Shown: positions 1 to 9,655, counted from the stretch's first letter. The stretch: 64,000 nucleotides of DNA from CAVRIA01 sp963721115 (GCA_963721115.1 CAVRIA010000008.1:521796-585795), one strand, 5' to 3'. Notes: generated by a model from the letters alone, not told the origin. Made by a program: numbers and translations.

Positions 1-1066
1 ACACCACCACCATGGCCCGCGCCGGGATGCGGTAACCGTCGAACTCGACGTCCGCGGTGGCGACGCGCGGAATGACCGGCAGCGGCGGGTAGCGTCGCAG
101 GGTCTCCTTCATCACTCGCGTGTGCACCTCGAGCCCCTCGATGTCCTCGAAGGAGATGTGGGGCTTGCCGAGCGCGAGGCTCTCCTCGCGGACGCGTTCC
201 TGCCACTCCGGGTTGCGGGCCAGCTCGTAGGTCATCGACGAGAGCGTGCTGGTGGTCGTGTCGTGCGCCGCCATCATCAAGAAGATCATGTGGTCGACGA
301 TCTCCTGGTTGGAGAAGCGATCGCCCTCCTCGCTCTCGGCCCGGCGCAAGCGGCTGAACATGTCCGAGCCCTCTTCGGCGCTGCGCGCCTCGAAGAGGTC
401 GGCAAAGTAGCGGATCATGAAGGCGCGCCCCTTGAGGCCGCGGTGGAACTCGAGGCCGGGGACGGGCAGGCGCAGCCGCGACATGGAAGCCGTCACCATG
501 TCCTCGAAGGCGCGGTTCATGAGGCGCGTCTGCGGTCCGAGCTCGACGCCGACGAAGAGCGACGCCGCCAGGTCCAGTGTCATCTCCTTGAAGGCGGGGA
601 ACGCCGGGAAGGGCTGGCCGTTCGCGGGCCAGGCGGCGATGCCGCGCTCGATCATCGGGCCCATGCGCTCGGTGTACTCGCGCAGGGCCGGGCGCGTGAA
701 CGCCTGGTGCATGATGCGGCGGTGGAGCTTGTGGTTCTCCCCGTCGCGCAGCAGGAGCCCGTTGGGAAAGACCCGCCCCATGATCGTGTGCCACGGTCGC
801 TTCGCCGAGAAGACCCGGGCGCGATCGAGCAGGACGAAGCGGTTGGCGTCGGGGCCGTAGAGGTTGACGAACTTCAACAGGCCGACGTTCTGCATCACCA
901 CCTTGCCGTGGCGATCGTGCAGCCTGCGCAGATTGCCGAGCATGTCGATGCGCTCGCGCCGCCCGCCGGCGATGATCGGCAGCATCTCGAGAAACCCGGC
1001 GCGCGGAATCTTCCGATAGGGGCGAGCGGAGCCGTTCGAGACGGGGACCTGTGCTTGTGACGACAT
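1..1066 (-). CDS. Cytochrome P450 (C-terminus beyond left edge)
   Basis: This is a haem-thiolate monooxygenase whose substrate cannot be told from sequence. The frame opens at an ATG at 1066 and stays open to the window edge, giving about 355 residues. The I-helix oxygen-activation motif appears as AAHDTTTSTLSS near residue 265, and the K-helix ExxR as KETLRRYPP near residue 325. An acid-plus-Thr pair in the I-helix and ExxR together are diagnostic of P450s. The haem-binding Cys loop would lie beyond base 1, so haem ligation cannot be checked. There is no N-terminal membrane anchor, as usual for bacterial soluble P450s. The gene is divergent from the toxin-antitoxin pair and shares its 203-bp upstream gap. 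No ferredoxin or reductase partner is visible here. Confidence 0.9.
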   Translation of the reverse strand, partial: MSSQAQVPVSNGSARPYRKIPRAGFLEMLPIIAGGRRERIDMLGNLRRLHDRHGKVVMQNVGLLKFVNLYGPDANRFVLLDRARVFSAKRPWHTIMGRVFPNGLLLRDGENHKLHRRIMHQAFTRPALREYTERMGPMIERGIAAWPANGQPFPAFPAFKEMTLDLAASLFVGVELGPQTRLMNRAFEDMVTASMSRLRLPVPGLEFHRGLKGRAFMIRYFADLFEARSAEEGSDMFSRLRRAESEEGDRFSNQEIVDHMIFLMMAAHDTTTSTLSSMTYELARNPEWQERVREESLALGKPHISFEDIEGLEVHTRVMKETLRRYPPLPVIPRVATADVEFDGYRIPARAMVVV

Positions 1067-1232
1067 GCGGCGGCCATGTTAGCCTTGATCCGGCACCGCC
1101 GGTCAAGGAGGAATCGCCCGCGCCCTCAACTCATCCACGGCACGCCCGGGCCCAATTGCGACTACCGGCCGCTCTGACCGGACCTGGCTGCCGAACGAGC
1201 ACCTGCAATCGAGCGGGTGCTGCGCGTAAGGA

Positions 1233-1261
1233 TTGGCTTCGTGGGTAATACCTGTCATACT
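1233..1261 (+). promoter_or_regulatory. Sigma70-like promoter of the toxin-antitoxin pair
   Basis: A TTGGCT box at 1233-1238 is followed after exactly 17 bases by CATACT at 1256-1261. These sit close to the -35 and -10 consensus. The antitoxin ATG is at 1270, so initiation about 7 bases after the -10 would leave almost no 5' leader. A CGGAG stretch directly abuts the ATG and is too close for a normal ribosome-binding site. The promoter is inferred from sequence only. Confidence 0.4.
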
Positions 1262-1269
1262 ACTCGGAG

Positions 1270-1515
1270 ATGAAGACCGCCGTCTCTCTCCCGGACGAGC
1301 TATTCGACGAGATCGACGCCGCGGCGCGGCGGATGAAGATGTCGCGAAGCGGTTTGCTCGCCAAGGCGGCGCGCGAGTTTTTGGCCAAGCAGCGCCAGCC
1401 GGACGCCACCGATGCCTGGAATCGGGCCATCGAGAAGGGCGGTCAGCCGGGAGACGATCCGGCAGCAAAGGCGCTGCGCGGGCGAACGAAGCAGGTCATT
1501 CGGCGCGCAAGCTGA
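1270..1515 (+). CDS. Ribbon-helix-helix antitoxin (MazE/CopG-like)
   Basis: An 81-residue protein predicted to neutralise the toxin encoded directly downstream and to repress the shared promoter. The N-terminus MKTAVSLPDELFDEID, followed by RMKMSRSGLLAKAAREFL, is the beta-strand/helix/helix pattern of ribbon-helix-helix dimers. The rest of the chain, from about residue 45, is polar and likely disordered until it binds the toxin. The stop overlaps the toxin start (TGATG at 1513-1517), which implies translational coupling and the usual antitoxin-first order. Function is inferred from fold and pairing. The specific subfamily is uncertain. Confidence 0.85.
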   Translation: MKTAVSLPDELFDEIDAAARRMKMSRSGLLAKAAREFLAKQRQPDATDAWNRAIEKGGQPGDDPAAKALRGRTKQVIRRAS

Positions 1516-1868
1516 TGCCGGCGATACGCCGCGGGCAGGTGTGGTGGGTCGACTTCGGAGAGCCGCGCGGTTCGGAGCCCGAGTACCGGCACCCAGCCTT
1601 GATCCTCCAGCGCGACGAGGTGAACGCAAGTAGGATCAACACGGTCGTCGTCTGCGTGTTGACCAGCAACCGGGCGCTGGCGGGAGCACCCGGCAACACG
1701 CTCTTGTCCCGGCGATCGACGGGTCTGCCCCGGGATTCGGTGGCGAACGCGTCGCAGATCGCGACGATCGACAAGGCGGATCTCCACTCCCTGGTCGCAA
1801 CGATCCCGCCTCGGTTGATGCGCGAGGTGAACGACGGTATCCGCTGGTTTCTGGAGCTCGACGCGTGA
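1515..1868 (+). CDS. MazF/PemK-family endoribonuclease toxin
   Basis: A 117-residue protein of the MazF/PemK family, whose members cleave single-stranded RNA at short motifs. The start is the ATG at 1515 overlapping the antitoxin stop. An upstream extension of the frame to 1233 would run through the antitoxin gene and is not credible. Typical family features are the opening RRGQVWWVDFGEPRGSE, then RHPALILQ, VVVCVLTSN and the late SVANASQIATIDK segment. Size and gene order match type II systems. The target sequence cannot be predicted. Spread by horizontal transfer is common for such pairs, but no mobile element is visible beside it. Confidence 0.9.
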   Translation: MPAIRRGQVWWVDFGEPRGSEPEYRHPALILQRDEVNASRINTVVVCVLTSNRALAGAPGNTLLSRRSTGLPRDSVANASQIATIDKADLHSLVATIPPRLMREVNDGIRWFLELDA

Positions 1869-2227
1869 TCGGAATTCAACGCGGGGGTCACGGCGCCACA
1901 GGACTCGCCTTTGAGCAGGGAGGCGGCGGGATATTCTCCCGACGCGGATCGCCAAGATCCCGCGCGACGGGCGCCCTCGCGTCCGAGCCACGGACCAGTT
2001 CGGTACGATCGAGCTGGAGCTCTCGAAAGCCCCGCTGCTCTGCGTTCCGTCGATGACGCCGCCGCCCTGATTGCTCGATCGGCGAGAAGGCCGGCTCGGT
2101 TGGCGAGAGCCGAGGGAGAGACACCGACGCACCTCGGTTGAGTTGGCTCGACCGGTTCGGGTCGAAGCACCGATTCAACTCGGTTCGCGAACCGAGCTCC
2201 CGTTTGCTATTGGGAGCGGCCAGCCCG
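1869..2227 (+). other. Non-coding gap between mazF and a membrane-protein gene
   Basis: No convincing gene was seen on either strand in this 359-bp stretch. The plus frame starting near 2071 opens into the following membrane protein, but its first 60 or so residues are Arg-rich and low-complexity and look like leader DNA rather than protein. No clear terminator hairpin was seen after the toxin gene. Confidence 0.4.
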
Positions 2228-4118
2228 ATGTCGGTACTCGTTCTCGCAGGTCCCTCATCTATCTCTATCTGACATTCCTCGGTTGGGGCCTGACCCGTAT
2301 CGCGCTGCCTCGAACGCTGAGCCCGTATCGAGCATGGTTTGCTCCCTGGGTCGGATTCATGCTCGCGGCGATTCTGGCGGTTCGGCTGAGTCGCTGGGGA
2401 ATGGGAACCAGCACCGCGCTCTACCCGATTACCGCCGTCGGTGTCGGCTTTGCGATCTGGAGTGCTCTGCTACTAAACCCGAACCCGGTCCGAAGCGCCA
2501 CATTCCGCGCACCGCCTTCGTGCTCGCCTGCCTGGTCGCGCTTCTCTTGGCCCTGTATCCGCTACTCCATCTGCATGTCGGACCGACCGCGGTGTCCCTC
2601 GGCAACAACGATCCCGGTTGCTATTCAGCGACTGCTCGCTTCCTGCAACTCGGAAGCATTCGCCACCCTCCGGCCTGCAACAATCTCTTGCCGCTGAGCT
2701 GCCTGGTGCACGACCAGGTCGTCGCGAATTCGCGTCCCGGGACCTTTCTATTGATCGGTCTTTTCGCCGATCTCTTCCGCCTGCAGACGTATCAAATCTT
2801 CACCGTCCTGCTCGCGGTTGTCCTGGCTCTGACGCCGCCACTGGTTGGAATCTTCGTCGAGGTCGCGAGCGGGAATCGGTTCGCCGCACTGCTCGCCCTG
2901 TTGTTGAGCGCCCTGAGCGTCAATCAGCTCTACTTCTTCTATCACGGCTTTGCCGGTCAGGTGTTTGGCGAAGGGTGCCTGATCATCGCGTTCATTCTGG
3001 TGTGGAAGGCAGAGAGCGACCGGAAACACTGGGCATCGTATGCGTTCACGCTGGGTCTGGCGATGTGTGGAATGCTCGAGTTGTATCAGGAGAACGCGGC
3101 GCTTTTTTTCGCCCCTTGGGGCGTTTACTTCCTGTGGCAAGTACTCGAGGCGAAGACGTCGAGGTGGCGTCTGGTCTGTCGCTTTGCCGTTCCCGTGGGG
3201 ATCGTGTTTGCCCTTGATCCCTTTGCCTTCTGGTACGGTCTGGTCTGCTTGTGGCACGTCCGCGCTGCGGCACCGGGTTGGTCGATGCCGCGCTGGGCAC
3301 TGCCTGCGGACATCATCGGCCTGATGAATGTCTACCTGCCGAGTGCCAGCGAGCGCTTCGCGTCGGTTGCCGGTATGCCGGTGGCCCGTCTCGCTCGATG
3401 GTTGCTTCTCTACGGGCGCGTGGCGGCAATCGCCAGTATACCGGTGACCGGCGTTGCTCTATTTGGGTTCCTGTACTGGCGCAATCCGCGTCTGACACTT
3501 TCGGTCACGTTGGTCATGCTGGCACTGCTCCTCTATGAATTCGGAGGTCGCCATTTTTCGTATGGTTATCACAAGGTCGCCGCCAACGTATCGTTCCTGC
3601 TGATTGCCGCCTTCGCGACGGGAGTTGCGCGGGCCGTGAGAGGTCGGGCCGGTTTTCGAGCACGTCGTCGTGCAGCCGGTGCAGTGGTGACGCTCCTCGC
3701 TGCGGGATGCCTTTTCGCTACCATTCCGCTCGTAGTGGAAATGCAGCGCCTGCAACAATTCGTGGGCCCCGACCTGGTCGAACTGACGACCATCAAGCGG
3801 TTGGCGGGGAACCGCCCCGTGCACCTCATCGAAAACAGGCACTGGCAACAGCTGTGGGCGGTGTATTTTCTGGATCCCGTACCTACTCTGCTGGATGATC
3901 CGGGTATCTACTTCGGGGGACTCGTGAGCCCGCCCGCGTCTCCGAACGTTCTGACTCTGCTTCCCGAGTCGCCGGATACGCTCGCAACCTCGAGCGAGGA
4001 CTCCAGTCCACCAGAACGAGAGGACTCACGGGGGGACAACGAGGCCGTGTCCGGCCCGGAGCGGAGGCGTGTTCTCTGGCACAACGAGGCCTACTTGCTC
4101 CTCTCTCCCGGATCGTAG
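2228..4118 (+). CDS. Multi-membrane GT-C-like protein, with frameshift
   Basis: A polytopic membrane protein of about 630 residues resembling GT-C or ArnT-type lipid-linked sugar transferases or flippase-type proteins. The exact role is not recognised. Hydrophobic segments run throughout, for example FVLACLVALLLALYPLL and FAALLALLLSALSVNQLYFF. An early lumenal loop carries NNDPGCYSATARF, in the place where GT-C enzymes hold an acidic residue. The first hydrophobic stretch (AWFAPWVGFMLAAILAV) is in a different frame from the rest. The switch lies near 2490-2510, so the gene as read carries an indel. The true start is unresolved: ATG 2228 (MSVLVLAG) would need a second one-base correction near 2250. 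The soluble tail after residue 500 is Ser/Pro/Glu-rich. Confidence 0.55.
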
Positions 4119-4354
4119 CTTGGGGCGCTACCAGAAGGTAGCGTCGGGCCTGTGCAGCGAGTGGGGCGTTCGGAGGTCTGTACCCTGGCTGAACTCGTCG
4201 AACGAGCTCGTCTCGTCGGCCGTGTTCATCTCCCGGGTCCAACCGAGTTCGAGGCTCTTGACAGCGAGCGCAACAAAGATTCATCTCGGGTGCCCGCGGG
4301 AATGTCGGGCTCGTTTCGGGCTGGCTACCTCGGATGAGGTCATAGGAGGAGGAC

Positions 4355-4912
4355 ATGAAGAAACGGCTGCAAATCCAGGCAACGGTCCTGCTGCTCGGGG
4401 CAGTCGTGGCGTTGGGGAGTGCACCCGCTGCACTGGCGGGTAGCCGGGAAAATCTCGAGCGAGACGCCGCCAAGGCGCTGAAGAGCCTCTATGCGAACAA
4501 CACCGCGGCGACCCTGCTCGGCCACAAAGCCAAGGCCGTTCTGGTCTTCCCGAACATCGTCAAGGCCGGTTTCATGTTCGGCGGGCAGATAGGGGACGGG
4601 GTCCTCATGAAGAACGGCCGGGTGGCCGGTTACTACAACTCACTCGCCGCATCGTACGGCCTGCAAGCCGGGCTACAGGTATTCGGATACGCGCTCTTCT
4701 TCATGAACGACAAGGCCCTGTCCTATCTCGACAAGAGCGGCGGCTGGGAGCTTGGTGTCGGCCCGAGCATCGTCGTCGTCGACAAGGGCATGGGCAAGTC
4801 GTTGACCAGCACGACGATTACGCAGGACGTCTATGCGTTCATCTTCGATCAGAAGGGCCTGATGGCCGGCCTCGGCATTCAGGGCTCGAAGATCACGAAG
4901 ATTTCCAGGTGA
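4355..4912 (+). CDS. Exported SYLF-domain (Ysc84-type) protein
   Basis: A 185-residue protein with a cleavable signal peptide (hydrophobic core LLLGAVVALGSAPAALA, cut near residue 28), followed by a single SYLF domain. Family-typical stretches are KAKAVLVFPNIVKAGFMFGG, GDGVLM, and the later WELGVGPSIVVVD and QKGLMAG. SYLF domains bind phosphoinositides in eukaryotes. In bacteria the exported versions are uncharacterised, possibly binding lipid or envelope surfaces. The start is supported by GGAGGA about six bases upstream. The next gene begins 44 bases later, so the two are probably co-transcribed. Confidence 0.85.
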   Translation: MKKRLQIQATVLLLGAVVALGSAPAALAGSRENLERDAAKALKSLYANNTAATLLGHKAKAVLVFPNIVKAGFMFGGQIGDGVLMKNGRVAGYYNSLAASYGLQAGLQVFGYALFFMNDKALSYLDKSGGWELGVGPSIVVVDKGMGKSLTSTTITQDVYAFIFDQKGLMAGLGIQGSKITKISR

Positions 4913-4956
4913 GTGGCGCCACTCGGGCGATGCAGATGAAGAAAGGAGCCGACACC

Positions 4957-5469
4957 ATGTCGAAGATACGTCTCTTGCTCGCCGCCGCTCTGATGTTGAG
5001 CGGTTCCGCCACGATCCTTCGCGCAGCGGCGCCCGCCGGCGAACAACCGGCGGACACGAACCTGACGATCTTGCTCGACGCCATTCGGGCCAATCGCAAA
5101 GCCATGGTCGCCGTGAACCTGCAGCTGACCGACGCCGAGGCCGCCGAGTTCTGGCCGGTCTACGATCGCTATCAGAAAGAGATGGACGCGGTCGGAGACC
5201 GCTTGCTCGCCTTGATCGAGGACTACACGGCGAGCTTCAGCGACATGTCCAACGACAAGGCGATGAAGATCGTCGAAGACTACCTCGCCATCCAGGCAGA
5301 CCAGGTCAAGGTGCGCCGCTCCTATGTCGACGAGTTCGCCAAGAGCTTGCCCGGACGCAAGGTCGCCCGCTTCTACCAGATCGAGAACAAGATGGACGCG
5401 GTGATTCGCTACGAGCTCGCCTCGAAGATCCCGGTGATCGACGAGGGGAGCGGCACCCCTGCGGAGTGA
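4957..5469 (+). CDS. Small exported protein, function unknown
   Basis: A 170-residue protein with an N-terminal signal sequence (MSKIRLLLAAALMLSGSA, cleavage near residue 24) and a mostly helical, charged mature part. The stretch LTDAEAAEFWPVYDRYQKEM is reminiscent of helical periplasmic proteins of the Spy/CpxP size class, but no named family is recognised with certainty. ATG 4957 is chosen because AAAGGAG lies eight bases upstream. A longer frame from 4909 would bury the signal peptide. It follows the SYLF gene closely and is probably in the same transcript. Confidence 0.7.
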   Translation: MSKIRLLLAAALMLSGSATILRAAAPAGEQPADTNLTILLDAIRANRKAMVAVNLQLTDAEAAEFWPVYDRYQKEMDAVGDRLLALIEDYTASFSDMSNDKAMKIVEDYLAIQADQVKVRRSYVDEFAKSLPGRKVARFYQIENKMDAVIRYELASKIPVIDEGSGTPAE

Positions 5470-5857
5470 GGCGAAGCCATTCGCGTTCGCAGTCGGGGAG
5501 ACCTATCTGGTCGTGGGGAACGGGCAGGGTGGGTCGGTGACGACGGACATCTGCAACGGCAACGTCTCGGGGCTCGACGCGATCGATGCTCGGGCCGCCG
5601 CGATCCGGGACATACTCGACCCCCCGCCGGTGCCGCAGAAGACGCGCGGGCGGCCTTGATCTGCCCGTGACGCTCGGGAACGCGCATCTCCGGTTCGACA
5701 GGGTGCCGTCCGCCTCGATGTCGAAGGCGATCCGTCGGCGTCAAGATCGCCTTCGAGGAGGGGTTCGGACCTACGCGACGTGAAATGGACCATCCGCGAG
5801 GGCATCGCCCACACGCCCGCGGAGTGGATGGGGAAATGAGCTCGACCGGCGCAACGA
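5470..5857 (+). pseudogene. Coding-like remnant, possibly amidohydrolase tail
   Basis: No intact gene spans this 388-bp stretch, but parts of the plus strand read like protein. One open segment (about 5465-5659) contains VGETYLVVGNGQGGSVTTDI and runs to a stop without any start codon. Further on, in other frames, GVKIAFEEGFGPT and then VKWTIREGIAHTPAEW end at a stop near 5838. The last piece recalls the C-terminal end of amidohydrolases. At least two frame changes would be needed to join them, so this is either a decayed gene or a damaged read. The family guess is weak. Confidence 0.25.
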
Positions 5858-6592
5858 CTACTCGCCTTCCGCCGCCTTCCTCAGATCCAAACGGACGTAG
5901 ACGCGGACACCCGAGCCGTCCTCGAACCAGGCGTTCCAGTAAGGCGGGTGGCTGAGCGCCCTCAGTCGATCGATCCATTCCCGGCCACTCAGTCGCTCGT
6001 CCAGATCGATTCGCCGGAGCGCCGCGAAATCGCGCTTCGTGTTCAGGTTGCCCTCCTCCTCGGGAGGCTGCGCCGAGAACGTTCCCTCGTAGAGCGCCTC
6101 GACGTGCTCCTCGAGGAGCTGGAACTGCGCTTCGACGACCTTGCGATACACGTCGTCGGATCGTTCCCACGGCTCGATCGACACCGCGCGGCGCGCGATG
6201 ATCGGACCGTGGTCGATCTTCTCGTCCATCACGTGCAACGTCGCGCCCGCTCGCTTGCCGTTCATGATGGAGAACACGTGCGGATACCAGCCGCGGTTGA
6301 AGGGGTTGTAGCCGGGGTGAACGTTGACGCAGGTTCGAGCCCGCACCAGATCGGCGGGGAAGATCTGCCGGCAGTTGAGAGAGAGAATCAGGTCGTAGTC
6401 GCGGATCACGTGTTGCCACTCCTCGCGCAGATCCACCTCCTTCAGATCGGCCTCGCCGCGCTCCACGGCGCTGAGAGTGCCGGACGAGCAGCGAAAGGTG
6501 GTCTGCTGCAGAAGTCCCTTGCGCGACAGCAGTTGCTCGAAACGGAGCTTCAGATCCGTGCGGTCCGTAACGACCAGAACGCGTTTTGCCAT
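5858..6592 (-). CDS. Sugar N-formyltransferase (VioF/FdtF-like)
   Basis: A 244-residue enzyme predicted to transfer a formyl group from N10-formyl-tetrahydrofolate to the amino group of a dTDP-4-amino-4,6-dideoxy sugar in the cytoplasm. The catalytic core reads CVNVHPGYNPFNRGWYPH followed by DEKIDHGPI, supplying the Asn, His and Asp triad of the formyltransferase fold. The HPGYNPxNRGW form is typical of the dTDP-Qui4N and Fuc4N formyltransferase branch. The start at ATG 6592 has GGAGG just upstream. It is the last gene of a minus-strand glycan cluster that also holds a DegT-type aminotransferase, the enzyme expected to make its substrate. Exact sugar identity is inferred. Confidence 0.85.
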   Translation of the reverse strand: MAKRVLVVTDRTDLKLRFEQLLSRKGLLQQTTFRCSSGTLSAVERGEADLKEVDLREEWQHVIRDYDLILSLNCRQIFPADLVRARTCVNVHPGYNPFNRGWYPHVFSIMNGKRAGATLHVMDEKIDHGPIIARRAVSIEPWERSDDVYRKVVEAQFQLLEEHVEALYEGTFSAQPPEEEGNLNTKRDFAALRRIDLDERLSGREWIDRLRALSHPPYWNAWFEDGSGVRVYVRLDLRKAAEGE

Positions 6593-6600
6593 AGGCCTCC

Positions 6601-8666
6601 TCAGCGCAGCCACACGGCCGGTTTCGTCTCCGAGCTCCCGAGGCCCTCGGCAATCTCGTGCCTCGCCCGTTTCACCATCGCCCGCCAGCGAGGGTCCGTC
6701 GGTGAGATGGCTCGTTGCTCTCGCGGATCCGCGGCGAGGTCGAAGACGGAAACATCCTTCGCCGTCCGGAACGAGCCGGATCGCGGATACGAAAACCTCA
6801 CCTTCAGCGCACCGGCCCGATACGCTTTCCTGTTGCCCCTGGGCACCCTCGATTCGGAGAGTACGGGCGGCCGGGTCGCCTCCTCCTCCCCGGCGACCAG
6901 CGGCCGCAGCGACGTGCCGAAGAGCGGCCGGGGAGCGCGCGGCAAGTTCAAGTAGTCGATGAGCGTCGGGAGCACGTCGACCAGGGAAACCGGCGTGTCG
7001 ACCCTCGCCTTTGCGCCGTCGAACTCCGGAAGTCGCGGCCAGCGGAAGAGAAGAGGTACGTGCACCTGCTCCTGGTACACGTCGTGACCGTGGCTGTAGC
7101 CGTCGTGCTCGAAGAACTCCTCGCCGTGATCGGCCAACACGACCACCAAAGTGGAGTCCGCCAGGCCGAGGTCCCGCAGATCGTCGAACATCCTGCCGAT
7201 GGCCCGGTCGACAAAGGCGATCTCCGTGTCGTAACGAGCCACCATCTCCCGCAGCGCGGGCGTTCCCCGGTATCGCGCGTTCGCCGGATTGCCGTTGCGA
7301 ACGCGCAGTAGGTCGACGTGCGAGTACGGCTTCACGTCACGGAGATCCGCCGCCAGGGGGGGAGTCCCCCGGTCGTAGTAGGGCCAATGTGGATCGAGAA
7401 ACTGGACGTACAGAAAGAACCTTCCCCCGCGATGTCGTTCCAGCCAGTCGCGGGCGATTCCCCTCACGTTCGGGGCCGGTTCCTTGTGGAGATGGAGGCG
7501 GGCCATCTCGCGGAAGGATTCCCAATAGTCGCGTCCCGAGAGAAGGTCGAAGAGAAAGAACGAACCGCGGAAGTATTTGTGTCCGCCAAACGCCGCAAAC
7601 TCGTCGAAGCCATTCTCGAAACCGAGGCCATCGACGAGGCCGTTCGCGGAGAAGCCGGCCGTTCTGTAGCCCGCTTCTGGAAGGCACTCGCGAGCGTCCA
7701 CGCGGACGGCGGAGGAGGGAAGTTGATGCCGCGGTCGGCACCGAAATGCGAGGGGGGAAACCCGGTGAAGAGCGCCTTCACAGAGGGAATCGTGCTGGCG
7801 CCGGCCGACGTCGCATTGCTGAAGTACGTCGCCCGTCGCTCGGCGATTCTCCGCAGGTTCGGCGTCGTTCGCTTCGCGTAACCGCCGAGCTGCGTGTGAT
7901 CCGCCCGCAGCGTGTCGACCAGGATCATCAGAACATTCACGCCCGGCTCGGCGGCTTGGACCGAGGACGCGCCGATCGCGCCACCGGAACCGGTCTGCAT
8001 CAGAGTGAGCAGAACCCCGACGGCCGCAAACCCCGCGGCGAGCCCTCCGAAGAACGGAATCCGACGGAAGGGTGCGAGCGACCCCCGAAGGAGAATCGCG
8101 ACGACCGAGATCGTACAGAAGGTCAGAATGATCAGCTCGTAGATCGAGGAAGCGACCTCGAACCGGTCGAAGACCGCGTGGCCCCAGAATCCGAACGCAG
8201 AGAGACAGAGAATCCAGGCCAGGAGCGGGGCCCGCCGCCGGGGCAACGACGCGAATATCAAGACGACAGCGCCGGTGGAGGCGGCGAATGCGAGAAGCAC
8301 CGCGGCGAGAAGCCCGACCTCCGGGTCGAGGTGATAGTGCCGGTAGAGCCCGTGTTGGACGGAGAGGTGAAGCCAGAGGAGGAGGGCCGACCCGAGAGGA
8401 GGCACGGTCATCGACGCGACCCAGGGGACGTTCGTGCCGGCGAGTCTCGTCCGCTTCACCGAGCGCGCCGCCACGACGGACCCGACATAGAGAGCGAATA
8501 CGATGCCGAAGTACAGCAGGCTCGCCAGGAAGAAGCCCCTGCGAAGCACCGGGCTGAGAAGAAAGCGATCGAGCGGATAAGGATGAACGAGCTCGAAGGA
8601 GAGCAAGGGCAGCCAGAGAAGCAGGGATAACGCCGGCGAGGGTCGCGATACGCTCGGTGACGGCAC
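6601..8666 (-). CDS. Membrane sulfatase-fold enzyme, Thr at nucleophile site
   Basis: About 688 residues: an N-terminal half with six or so membrane segments, then an extracytoplasmic alkaline-phosphatase/sulfatase-fold domain. Fold motifs include NVLMILVDTLRADH (metal Asp), VLADHGEEFFEHDGYSHGH (metal Asp and His) and PLLFRWP. The nucleophile region reads SAGASTIPSVKALFTG. Sulfatases have Cys or Ser in C/S-x-P-S-R, whereas here Thr replaces it and Val replaces the Arg. A phosphotransferase or phosphoglycerol-type activity is therefore as likely as sulfate hydrolysis. The start is GTG 8666 with GGAGG upstream. A one-base loss near 7678 (an AAAG run read as AAG) splits the gene and is probably a sequencing error. 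It lies between the formyltransferase and the glycosyltransferase. Confidence 0.75.
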
Positions 8667-8679
8667 TACGGGGCCTCCT

Positions 8680-9651
8680 TCATCGCTCAGCCCCGGGCAG
8701 GTCCGCGCCGATGACGGACTCGATCACGTAACTCGGCCGCCTGCGGGTTTCATGGTAATTCCGCCACAGGTACTCGCCGATGATCCCGAGCATGATCAGC
8801 TGCAGGCCGCCGAGCATGAGGATCGTGATCATGATCGGTGCCCAGCCCTCGACGGGAACTCCGTAGAGGAGCCTCAGGAAGAAGATGAAGATGGCGTACG
8901 AGAAGCTCAACATCGAGACCGAAAGCCCGAGAGCCGTGATCAACCGAATCGGGGCGGAGCTGTAGGTCACGAATCCGTCGACGAAGTATTTGATCTTCCT
9001 ACCCGTGCTCCATCGCGACCGGCCAATCTCGCGTTCTCTCCTCGTATAGCCGATGACGTCGGGCTCGTATCCGGTCCAGAGGATCTGCCCCTGAATGAAG
9101 GTGTTCTTTTCTCCCCACCGCGTCATCTTGTCGACGACGCATCGGTCCAGGAGAAAGAAGTCGAACCCCCCCTTCGGCATGTTCGGTAGCGCGTACCTGC
9201 GCATGAGGCCGTAGAAGATGCGCGACGTCCAGCGCGCGACGAAATCGTCGCCCCGCGCCGTTCGGGTGGCCAGGACGATCTTGCGCGCGCCGAAGTTCCA
9301 GCGCTTCACCATCTCCAGGATGAGCTCGGGAGGATCCTGCAGGTCGGCGGACATGGCGACGCAGCACTGGCCTCGTGCGACCCGAAGACCGGCCATGATG
9401 GCGGGGATCTGACCGAAGTTTCTCGTCAACTTGACGAGACGAACGCGGTCGGGGTGGCCCTCGTAGACGCGTCTCATCGCCTCATACGACCCGTCGCCGG
9501 AGCCGTCGTCGACGAAGATCACCTCCCACTCGACGGTTGCCGGCAGGGGACCGAGCGCCTCCTGCAAGGCATCCCAGGTCACCGGGATGTTGTCCTCGTT
9601 GAAGTAGACGGGGATGACGACCGAAAGGACGATCGGGCTCTGATCGGGCAT
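8680..9651 (-). CDS. GT2 polyprenyl-phosphate sugar transferase (ArnC/GtrB-like)
   Basis: A 323-residue family 2 glycosyltransferase predicted to load a nucleotide-sugar onto undecaprenyl phosphate at the inner membrane. The GT-A domain shows VVIPVYFNEDN at the N-terminus, EVIFVDDGSGDGS, and the metal-binding MSADLQDPPE. Two C-terminal hydrophobic helices (residues about 235-300) match the ArnC/GtrB/DPM1-like architecture. It ends 13 bases before the sulfatase-fold gene, and begins four bases after the aminotransferase stop, so all are one transcript. The donor sugar may be the formylated aminosugar made by the neighbours, but this is inference. Confidence 0.85.
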   Translation of the reverse strand: MPDQSPIVLSVVIPVYFNEDNIPVTWDALQEALGPLPATVEWEVIFVDDGSGDGSYEAMRRVYEGHPDRVRLVKLTRNFGQIPAIMAGLRVARGQCCVAMSADLQDPPELILEMVKRWNFGARKIVLATRTARGDDFVARWTSRIFYGLMRRYALPNMPKGGFDFFLLDRCVVDKMTRWGEKNTFIQGQILWTGYEPDVIGYTRREREIGRSRWSTGRKIKYFVDGFVTYSSAPIRLITALGLSVSMLSFSYAIFIFFLRLLYGVPVEGWAPIMITILMLGGLQLIMLGIIGEYLWRNYHETRRRPSYVIESVIGADLPGAER

Positions 9652-9655
9652 CTGT

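Noticed and set aside
6601..8666. Ordinary sulfatase
   Set aside because: The Cys/Ser nucleophile and the Arg of the sulfatase signature are both replaced, so the plain name would mislead.
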